DNA of 19,488 nucleotides from Frankiaceae bacterium (GTDB lineage Bacteria > Actinomycetota > Actinomycetes > Mycobacteriales > SCTD01), in NCBI GenBank assembly GCA_947479995.1, contig CANKBT010000015.1, positions 1 to 19,488 of the forward strand, given 5' to 3'. Below the pieces are notes generated by a model that saw only the letters and a list, made by a program, of their open reading frames with translations, ran no database searches and was not told the origin of the DNA. The position numbers were made by a program, and so were the translations under genes. Shown here one piece after another: positions 13,657-19,488 of the stretch; within the stretch, counting starts at the first letter, position 1, and each line of letters begins with the position of its first letter.

Positions 13657-14894
13657 CAGAGCAGGTGCGCTGCGGACCGGAAGCGGCAGGACGGGTCGAC
13701 GTCGCGCGGCACGGTGAAGCCCGTCGCCGGCGCGGTGCCGGCGAGCGCGTCGTAGACGCCGCTGACGCTGCGCGCGAGGACCGGCCACGCGTAGCGCGCG
13801 CGCACCTCGGCGAGCGCGGTCGCCCGCAGCCGGTCGCGCAGCGCCGCGTCGTCGAGCACGCGCTCGAGCTGCGCCACCAGGCCGTCGACGTCGCCGGGCT
13901 CGTGCAGCAGGCCGTTGTCGTCGTGCCGCAGGCAGTCCACGACGCCGACGCTGCGCGTGCTCACGACCGGCAGGCCGCTGGCCATCGCCTCGAGGATGGT
14001 GTTGCTGAAGCCCTCGCTGTAGGTGGGGCTGACGAAGACGTCGGCGGCGCGGTAGGCGGCGGGCGCGTCGTCCGGCGCGGTGTAGCCGGTGAGGAGCACG
14101 TCGTCGCGCCCGGCGCTGCGCCGGGCGACCTCGTCGCTGTCGGGGCCGATGCCGCTGACGACCAGGCGCACCTCGCGGCCCGAGGCGCGCAGCCGGTCGT
14201 GCGCGTCGAGCAGGTCGAGCACGCCCTTGCGCGCGTCGACGCGGCCGTGGAACAGCAGCACGGGCGGGTCGCCCGCGGTCCACTGCCTGAGGGCGCGGGC
14301 GCCCGGGGTGAAGCGCTCCGTGTCGGTCGCGCCCGGCACGAGCGTGAAGCGGTCGGGGTCGGTGCCGTGGTGGCCGACCACCTCGTCGCGGAAGCTCGCC
14401 GAGCCGATGAGCACCGCGCCGGCGTGGTCGAGCACGGTGGTGATGGCCGCCTTGTGCGTCGTGCAGCAGGTGCCGACCCAGTGCCCGTCGCCGCCCTGGA
14501 TCGACACGACGGTCGGCAGGTCGAGCCGGCGTCCGGCCTCGAGCACGGCGAGGCCCGGCGGGTAGCCGTACTGCGCGTGCAGCACGTCGAACGAGTTCCC
14601 GGCGTGCAGGGCCAGCACCGCGTCGACGAGGTCGTCGACGTCGCCCTCGAAGTCGGCCGGCACCACGGTCTCACCGCGGCTCGGCACGGCGTGCACGCGC
14701 ACGCCGGCGGGCACGCGCTCGGGCGGCGGCGGCCCGCCGCCGTAGACGCGCGTGCCGGCCTCGTCGTCGCGGTAGGAGCTGACGAGCGTCACCTCGTGGC
14801 CGAGCGCGACGAGCTCGCGCAGCAGGTTCTCGGCGTAGACGCTCATGCCGGACACCGCCGGCCAGTAGCGGCGGCTGACGAAGCAGACCCTCAC
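13656..14894 (-). CDS. GT4 family glycosyltransferase
   Basis: A 412-residue GT-B glycosyltransferase. It starts RVCFVSRRYWPAVSGMSVYAENLLREL, the usual acceptor-side start with a Gly-rich loop. It has FHGRVDARKGVLDLLDA at the donor domain and the E-x7-E pattern SEGFSNTILEAMASGLPVVST (Glu294 and Glu302) that binds the nucleotide-sugar. No transmembrane segment is present, so it is cytoplasmic. An unusual GTCCTTHK stretch lies near residue 143. GTG at 14894 overlaps the stop of the TIM-barrel gene (GTGA), and the stop overlaps the PIG-L start. The neighbouring deacetylase suggests an N-acetylhexosamine donor such as UDP-GlcNAc, but that is inference. Confidence 0.9.
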   Translation of the reverse strand: MRVCFVSRRYWPAVSGMSVYAENLLRELVALGHEVTLVSSYRDDEAGTRVYGGGPPPPERVPAGVRVHAVPSRGETVVPADFEGDVDDLVDAVLALHAGNSFDVLHAQYGYPPGLAVLEAGRRLDLPTVVSIQGGDGHWVGTCCTTHKAAITTVLDHAGAVLIGSASFRDEVVGHHGTDPDRFTLVPGATDTERFTPGARALRQWTAGDPPVLLFHGRVDARKGVLDLLDAHDRLRASGREVRLVVSGIGPDSDEVARRSAGRDDVLLTGYTAPDDAPAAYRAADVFVSPTYSEGFSNTILEAMASGLPVVSTRSVGVVDCLRHDDNGLLHEPGDVDGLVAQLERVLDDAALRDRLRATALAEVRARYAWPVLARSVSGVYDALAGTAPATGFTVPRDVDPSCRFRSAAHLL

Positions 14895-15730
14895 GCGCGC
14901 TCCCCCTCCTGCTCCGCCGCCCGCAGCAGCGCGATCGACCGCGGCACCGACTCGTGCGCGCGGTGGCTGTCGCGCGAGAGCTCGAGCGTCACCAGGCGGT
15001 CCCAGCCGACGTCGCGCAGCGCGGCCAGCACGGCCGGCAGGTCGACGTCGCCCTCGTCGAGCTGCAGGTGGTCGTGGACGCCCCGGCGCATGCCCTCGAC
15101 CGCGACGGTGCCGAGGTGCTCGCCGAAGGCGCGGACGGCCTCGTGCGGCTCGTAGGCGCCGCTCACGACGCAGTGACCGGTGTCGAGCGCGAGGCGCAGG
15201 CCGGGCACCTCGGCGTGCAGCCGCGCCCAGTCGTCGCAGTCCTCGACGAGCATCCCGGGCTCCGGCTCGACCGCGATCGCGTACGCCGCGCCGCCGTGCG
15301 TGTCGAGCAGCGCGCGGAGGCCGTCGACCACCCAGCCCCAGGCCTCGTCGCGGTCGACCCCCTCGCGCGGCACGCCGGCCCACAGGCTGACCGCCTCGGC
15401 GCCCAGCACCTCGGCCAGGTCGCAGGCGCGCCGCAGGTAGGCCAGCCGCCGCGCCCGGCCCTCGGGGTCGGCGGTGACGAGGGTCGGCTCGTGCTTGACG
15501 CGCGGGTCGAGCAGGAAGCGCGCGCCGGTCTCGACGACGACGCCGAGGCCGAGCGCGTCGCAGCGCGCCCGCACGCGCTCGGCCTGCGCCGGGGCGTCGT
15601 CGGCGAGCGGGTCGAGGTGGTGCACGTCGAGGGTGAGCGCGACGCCCGCGTAGCCGGTGTCGGCGAGCAGCGCGAGCCCGTCGTCGAGGCGGTGGTGCGC
15701 GAGCCCGTTGGTGTTGTACGCGTACCTCAC
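14891..15730 (-). CDS. xylose isomerase-like TIM-barrel protein (sugar phosphate isomerase/epimerase family)
   Basis: A 279-residue AP-endonuclease-2-fold barrel related to sugar isomerases and epimerases, inositol-pathway IolE/IolI and hydroxypyruvate isomerase. A typical metal site is visible: Glu155 in VEPEPG, Asp183 and His186 in LALDTGHC, His219/His221 in HDHLQLDEGDVD, and Glu250 in TLELS. The start YNTNGLAHHRLDDGL resembles members that act on free sugars or cyclitols. GTG at 15730 overlaps the ycaO stop (GTGA). Next to a Gfo/Idh/MocA dehydrogenase it suggests oxidation followed by isomerisation or epimerisation of a sugar or cyclitol. The actual substrate is unknown; it could also be a carrier or chaperone-like member of the fold. 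Confidence 0.85.
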   Translation of the reverse strand: MRYAYNTNGLAHHRLDDGLALLADTGYAGVALTLDVHHLDPLADDAPAQAERVRARCDALGLGVVVETGARFLLDPRVKHEPTLVTADPEGRARRLAYLRRACDLAEVLGAEAVSLWAGVPREGVDRDEAWGWVVDGLRALLDTHGGAAYAIAVEPEPGMLVEDCDDWARLHAEVPGLRLALDTGHCVVSGAYEPHEAVRAFGEHLGTVAVEGMRRGVHDHLQLDEGDVDLPAVLAALRDVGWDRLVTLELSRDSHRAHESVPRSIALLRAAEQEGERA

Positions 15731-17163
15731 GCCGGTGCCCCCGCGAGCTGCGCGAGGTGGCGGGCCGGCTCGCGGTAGAGCGGGTAGAGCGGGCCGACGG
15801 CCGCCTCGACGCCGGCGCGGTCGAGCCAGGCCGGCCCGCCGAGCCGCTCCTCGGCCTCGGGCGTCACGCGCACGCGCGCCCAGCCGCCGGGGTCGGCCCC
15901 GACCCGCACGAACGGCAGGCCGAGGTCGAGGGCGCGGCGCACGCCCCGCTCGCCGATCCGGCCGTAGCTCATCGTCTCCACCTCCAGCCCGGGCACGAGC
16001 ACCTTGGCCGCCGCGACGCCGTCGCCCGACAGGTCGAGCACGAGCACGTCGAAGCCGGCGTCGTGCAGCCGCCGCTCGACGTCGGCGCGCAGCGCGGCGG
16101 GGGTGTCGAGCCCCGGCGTGGTCGGCAGGTCGGCGAGCGGCACGGTGCTGCGGCGCGAGAGCACGCTGCCCTCGAGCAGCGCGGTGAGCTCGGCGGCCGA
16201 GAGCGCGAGCCAGGCGCGCATCGCCTCGAGCGCCCGGGGCTCCTCGCGCGCGACGGCGTCGTCGGGCAACGCGGCCAGGTAGGCGTCGAGGTAGCCGTCG
16301 CCGGCGAGCGCCCGCACGCGGTCGAGCGAGCCGTGCGCGAAGGCCTTGCGCGCCCGCGAGCTGCACAGCTCCAGCAGCGCCTTGCGCACCGCGACGTCGC
16401 GGTCGGGGTGCGACGCCTCGCCGCACGCCGTGACGCTCACCGGCTCGCCGTCGGGCGAGGGGTCGGCGGCGACGGCGTAGACGTTCGTGAGGCCGAGCTC
16501 GGTCGACGCGAGCTTGACGACCGGGTCGACGCCCGCGGCGCGCAGGCGGGCGAGCGCCTGCAGCGCGGCGGGGTCCTGCAGCCCGTCGAGGTCGACGACG
16601 ACGCCCCGGTCGAGCGCGCGGAAGACGAGCCCGTTGCCGTCGCGCTGCAGCAGCTCCAGCAGCCCGTGCGACACCGCGCGGTCGAGGTCGAGCCCGGCGC
16701 CCAGGCCGTTGGTGATGACGGTGGTGAGGCGGGGCCCGGGCGGCAGGTCGACGGGGCGCGAGGCGAGCAGCTCGACCGGCACGAGCACGTCGGCGCCGTC
16801 GCGCGCGCGGCGCGCGGGCAGCCAGTCGAGGGCGTCGTCCGGCGTCCACGGCGAGCCGGCCGGCAGCCCCAGCGTGCGCGGGTCCTGCACCTGCCTGCCG
16901 TCGCGCACGAGCGCGGCGTACGACGCCCGCTCGGTGCGCGCGCGCGACAGCACGGCGTGCGACCGCAGCCACTCGACGAGCTCGCCGTACGCCGACGTGC
17001 GCGCCGCCTCGGCGTCCGGCCCGTAGCCGATGCCGTTGCCGCCGGGGGCGTCGAGCGCGGCGACCGACCAGACGGCGCTGCCGGTGCGGTCGAACGCCGA
17101 CAGGTCGGTCTCGAGCACGCGCGGGCCGACGGCGGCGGCGTACGCCTCGAGCGCGCGCGTCAC
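15727..17163 (-). CDS. stand-alone divergent YcaO-domain protein
   Basis: A 478-residue YcaO protein. YcaO enzymes use ATP to activate amide carbonyls, giving azolines, thioamides or amidines in peptides or small molecules. Family landmarks are present but altered. SAYGELVEW (Ser57, Glu61, Glu64) corresponds to the usual SxxxExxER, with Trp65 for Arg. ELLQRDG (170-176) corresponds to the usual ExxERDA, with Gln for Glu. ELCSSR (265-270) corresponds to the usual ExxQxR, with Ser for Gln. The C-terminus ends AQLAGAPA without the PxPxP tail of azoline-forming cyclodehydratases, and no E1-like, TfuA or precursor-peptide gene is present. GTG at 17163 overlaps the upstream stop (GTGA). I infer a role in small-molecule synthesis with the neighbours; chemistry unknown. 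Confidence 0.88.
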   Translation of the reverse strand: MTRALEAYAAAVGPRVLETDLSAFDRTGSAVWSVAALDAPGGNGIGYGPDAEAARTSAYGELVEWLRSHAVLSRARTERASYAALVRDGRQVQDPRTLGLPAGSPWTPDDALDWLPARRARDGADVLVPVELLASRPVDLPPGPRLTTVITNGLGAGLDLDRAVSHGLLELLQRDGNGLVFRALDRGVVVDLDGLQDPAALQALARLRAAGVDPVVKLASTELGLTNVYAVAADPSPDGEPVSVTACGEASHPDRDVAVRKALLELCSSRARKAFAHGSLDRVRALAGDGYLDAYLAALPDDAVAREEPRALEAMRAWLALSAAELTALLEGSVLSRRSTVPLADLPTTPGLDTPAALRADVERRLHDAGFDVLVLDLSGDGVAAAKVLVPGLEVETMSYGRIGERGVRRALDLGLPFVRVGADPGGWARVRVTPEAEERLGGPAWLDRAGVEAAVGPLYPLYREPARHLAQLAGAPA

Positions 17164-18029
17164 AGCTCGTCCATCGGCACGGGGCCGGCGTCCGGCGGGC
17201 CGGACAGCAGCCGGTCGACGAGGTGCACGACGTGGTCGGTCGTCACGCCCGGCACCGCCTCGAACGGCGTGAGCACCGCGCCGAAGTCGAGCTGCGCGAC
17301 GACCTCGCGGTAGGCCCGCAGCTCGCCGTGCGACAGCGGGATCTGGGCGTGGAAGGCCTTGTGCGCCGAGAGCGCGAGGGGCCGGCCCTCGTCGTCGAGG
17401 TCGGCCTTGAGCGAGTCGCCGCAGAACAGGTAGCCGTGGCGGCTGTCGTGCAGCACCGAGTGCCCGTCGAAGTGGCCGCCGGTGCGGTGCAGCACGACGC
17501 CGGCGGCGAGCTCGAGCCGGTCGTCGGCGGGCCAGGTGACGCGGAAGGCCTTGGTCCACTCGAGGTCGCGCACGCCGACGGCGACGACCGCCGGCTCGAG
17601 CTGCTCCTGCAGGCGCCACAGCGCGCCGTAGCCGTGCACGTGGCTGGCCGCGAGCACCTGCAGCCCGCCGCGCTCGCGCAGCGAGGAGATCGCGTCGTCG
17701 GAGTACCAGGGCGCGCACTCGAAGCCGAGCCGGCCGGCGTCGGTCTCGAGCACCCAGCCGCGGCTGTCGAGGCCGAAGCGCGGGCCGCAGCCGTGCTCCT
17801 CGACACCCGGCAGCAGGCTCGGACCCGACTGGCAGGTGACCGTGCGGTCGACCTCGTCGACGGTGGCGAAGCAGAAGCCGTCGGCGGGCAGCGCGTTGCG
17901 CACGTCCGCGCACACCGGGCAGGTGAGCGGGCCGGGCGCCGGCCACCGCTGCCAGTGGCCGCAGTTCGTGCAGGCGTACGCCGGCAGGTCCGGCAGCAGC
18001 CCGCGGTAGGGGTTGGTGCTCGTCGTCAT
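17160..18029 (-). CDS. metallo-beta-lactamase-fold protein with N-terminal zinc ribbon
   Basis: A 289-residue protein. Residues 20-40 form a rubredoxin-like or zinc-ribbon knuckle (CTNCGHW, then CPVC: Cys20, Cys23, Cys37, Cys40). The rest is a metallo-beta-lactamase-like fold: ASHVHGYGAL (His130, His132), RTGGHFDGHSVL (His186, His190) and LFCGDSL (Asp205). The usual HxHxDH motif is here HVHGYG, so the Asp and third His of the second metal site are missing; a single metal or a non-hydrolytic role is possible. Further Cys at 53, 66, 81 and 105 are notable. The ATG at 18029 overlaps the Gfo/Idh stop (ATGA) and the stop overlaps the ycaO GTG. A hydrolase or oxygenase step, or sulfur handling, can be imagined but not shown. 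Confidence 0.82.
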   Translation of the reverse strand: MTTSTNPYRGLLPDLPAYACTNCGHWQRWPAPGPLTCPVCADVRNALPADGFCFATVDEVDRTVTCQSGPSLLPGVEEHGCGPRFGLDSRGWVLETDAGRLGFECAPWYSDDAISSLRERGGLQVLAASHVHGYGALWRLQEQLEPAVVAVGVRDLEWTKAFRVTWPADDRLELAAGVVLHRTGGHFDGHSVLHDSRHGYLFCGDSLKADLDDEGRPLALSAHKAFHAQIPLSHGELRAYREVVAQLDFGAVLTPFEAVPGVTTDHVVHLVDRLLSGPPDAGPVPMDEL

Positions 18030-18991
18030 GACGGGAGCGCCTCCAGGAGCAGTCGGTGCAGGCGCAGGTCGCGCGCGCTGTCGTAGGGCCAGGGCGCCTC
18101 GCCGGCGACCGCCGCGCTGAAGGCGGCGAACTGCGCCGCGAAGGGCGGGGTGTCGGCGAAGGGCACGTCGACCGGGTCGGGGGCGAAGTGGGTGAGCGTG
18201 CCCCCGGCGGTCTGGCCCATCGTGTCGACGGCGACGAGCGCGCCGCGCGTGCCGACCACCTCGAGGCGGCGGCGCGGCAGCGCGTCGGGCGTCGCGTACG
18301 ACACGTGCAGGTCGACCAGGACGCCGCCCGGCGTGCGCCCGTGCAGCAGGGCGCCGTCGTCGACGGCGTAGCCGTGCACGCGCGACGCGACGACGGCGTG
18401 CAGCTCCTCGACGTCCTCGCCGAGCAGCACGCCGGCGAGGTCGAGGCCGTGCGGCGCGAGGTCGATGGCCGCGCCGCCGCCGGCGCGCCCGCGGTCGACG
18501 CGCCAGTTGTCGTGCGGCGCGCCGTCGGGGGACCAGTCGGCCGGCAGCCAGCAGCCGTACGCGATGCGCACGGCGGTCACCGTGCCGAGCGCCGGGAGCA
18601 GCGCGGCGAGGCGGCGGTGCGCCGGGTGCCAGCGCTGGTCGTAGGCCGTGCCGAGGAGCACGCGGCCGGCGCACGCGGCGACGATCGCCTCGGCGTCGGC
18701 GAGGTCGGCGGCGAGCGGCTTCTCGCACAGCACGGCCTTGCCCGCAGCGGCCGCCGCCTCGACGAGCGGGCGGTGCGCGGCGTTGGGCGAGGCGACGTAG
18801 ACGGCGTCGAGGCCGGGCGTGGCGAGCAGCGCGTCGAGGTCGGTCGTGCCCGGCTCCGGCACGCGCGCGAGGGCCTCGGGCGACACGTCGTGCACGGCGA
18901 GGACCGCGGCGCCGGGCGTCGCGCGCAGCGCCGGCAGCGCGTGGTCGCGCGCCACCCAGCCGCACCCGCTCACCGCCCAGCCGACGGTCAC
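18026..18991 (-). CDS. Gfo/Idh/MocA family NAD(P)-dependent oxidoreductase
   Basis: A 321-residue dehydrogenase of the glucose-fructose oxidoreductase/inositol dehydrogenase family. The Rossmann motif SGCGWVA (Gly9, Gly11, Ala14) is followed by the classic CEKPLA with Lys91. GGGAAIDLAPHGLDLAG supplies the catalytic Asp/His pair near residue 175. Members oxidise or reduce hydroxyl groups of sugars, cyclitols or heme-derived compounds; substrate cannot be read from sequence. GTG at 18991 overlaps the stop of the upstream methyltransferase (GTGA) and the stop overlaps the next ATG. Together with the TIM-barrel protein it points to modification of a sugar or cyclitol precursor. Confidence 0.9.
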   Translation of the reverse strand: MTVGWAVSGCGWVARDHALPALRATPGAAVLAVHDVSPEALARVPEPGTTDLDALLATPGLDAVYVASPNAAHRPLVEAAAAAGKAVLCEKPLAADLADAEAIVAACAGRVLLGTAYDQRWHPAHRRLAALLPALGTVTAVRIAYGCWLPADWSPDGAPHDNWRVDRGRAGGGAAIDLAPHGLDLAGVLLGEDVEELHAVVASRVHGYAVDDGALLHGRTPGGVLVDLHVSYATPDALPRRRLEVVGTRGALVAVDTMGQTAGGTLTHFAPDPVDVPFADTPPFAAQFAAFSAAVAGEAPWPYDSARDLRLHRLLLEALPS

Positions 18992-19488
18992 CAGGCCTCC
19001 GGCAGGTCGACGAGCAGGCGCCGCCGGGCCGCGTCGGCGGGCAGCGGGTCGGGCCAGCGCGCGGGAAGGTAGCCCGACCGGGGGCCGTACTCCTCGGCGT
19101 AGCGCGCGGACGGCCAGGTGAGCGCGCCGTCGACGTAGAGCGGGTTGGCGCGCAGCGGCGGCAGCGGCTCGCCGAGGTCGTGCGGCGCCGGCGCCCGCAC
19201 GTCGCCGGCGACGAGCGCCACGGCCTCCGCGCCCTCGAGCGCCGCCGCCGCGGCGGGCCGCGGCGCGCGGCCGTCGAGCAGCGCGCGCGTGAGCTCGTCG
19301 TCGTCGTAGAGCAGGCCGGTGCCGAGCAGCGCCGACCACTCCTGCGCGGCGAGCGGCAGGCCGTGCGGGTCGGCGACGTGCGCGTGCCCCACGACCACCG
19401 TGCCGCCCTCCCCCGCCAGCGCGCGCAGGCCCGCCACCGCAGCGTGCTTGTCGCGCACGAAGTACAGCGCGTCGTGGCACAGCGCGTA
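18988..19488 (-). CDS. SAM-dependent methyltransferase, C-terminal part (cut by window edge)
   Basis: The last 166 residues of a protein whose start lies beyond the window. The fragment opens with ALCHDALYFVRDKHAAVAGL, followed by LAGEGGTVVVGHAHV. This is the post-II to strand-5 region of class I SAM methyltransferases (usual form: D-x-LHYV-D-hhh-LR-hLkPGG). The SAM-binding Gly-rich loop would be upstream and is not visible. The C-terminal 100 residues (RANPLYVDGALTWPSARYAEEYGPR and so on) are not familiar and may form a substrate-binding lid. The stop overlaps the Gfo/Idh GTG by four bases, so it belongs to the same operon, which may extend beyond the window. Methyl acceptor unknown. Confidence 0.72.
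   Translation of the reverse strand, partial: YALCHDALYFVRDKHAAVAGLRALAGEGGTVVVGHAHVADPHGLPLAAQEWSALLGTGLLYDDDELTRALLDGRAPRPAAAAALEGAEAVALVAGDVRAPAPHDLGEPLPPLRANPLYVDGALTWPSARYAEEYGPRSGYLPARWPDPLPADAARRRLLVDLPEAW

Noticed and set aside
15727..17163. Azole-forming RiPP cluster
   Set aside because: No precursor peptide, no E1-like or dehydrogenase partner of that type, and no PxPxP tail on the YcaO.
12976..19488. Plus-strand open frames opposite the YcaO operon
   Set aside because: All are Arg/Ala/Val/Gly-rich shadows; the minus strand carries recognised families end to end.

Overview
The window is chromosomal DNA of a very GC-rich actinobacterium. Codons end almost always in G or C, GTG starts are frequent, and many genes overlap their neighbour by four bases (ATGA or GTGA). 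A mycothiol S-conjugate amidase (mca), a glucosyl-3-phosphoglycerate synthase (gpgS) beside folP2, and a peptidase with an LAXTG-type sorting signal all fit a mycothiol-producing actinomycete. The genus cannot be named from the sequence. Coding density is extreme: no gap exceeds about 105 bases, and no rRNA, tRNA, IS element, prophage or CRISPR array was seen.

Layout. (a) 1-4332, minus strand: an operon reading fdxA, ferredoxin reductase, gpgS, folP2, a LigB-like protein and folE (cut by the window edge). It joins a redox pair to methylglucose-lipopolysaccharide initiation and pterin genes; the gpgS-folP2 pair is also adjacent in Mycobacterium tuberculosis. fdxA appears to start at an ATC codon. 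(b) 4417-8967, plus strand: a thiolase divergent from fdxA, a strong hairpin, then a large secreted M6 (immune inhibitor A-like) metallopeptidase with a Pro-Thr-Gly collagen-like repeat and a C-terminal LAETG cell-wall sorting signal. (c) 9072-12820: housekeeping genes, namely arfB (ribosome rescue), a small membrane protein plus mca (minus), a DUF4307-type protein and greA (plus), and threonine ammonia-lyase (minus). The small protein-mca-DUF4307-greA block resembles the M. tuberculosis Rv1083-Rv1080c neighbourhood. (d) 12846-13013: a possible 55-residue membrane protein.

(e) 12976-19488, minus strand: the most interesting region. Seven genes run without a gap: SAM methyltransferase (cut by the window edge), Gfo/Idh/MocA oxidoreductase, zinc-ribbon metallo-beta-lactamase-fold protein, YcaO protein, xylose-isomerase-like TIM-barrel protein, GT4 glycosyltransferase and PIG-L deacetylase. 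All six visible junctions are four-base ATGA or GTGA overlaps, so the genes are very probably translationally coupled and act in one pathway. I recognise each family but not the combination. It looks like a small-molecule biosynthetic operon combining sugar or cyclitol chemistry, glycosylation with N-deacetylation (the MshA/MshB logic of mycothiol), methylation and an ATP-dependent YcaO step. There is no visible RiPP precursor, TfuA or E1-like partner. Its product is unknown to me.
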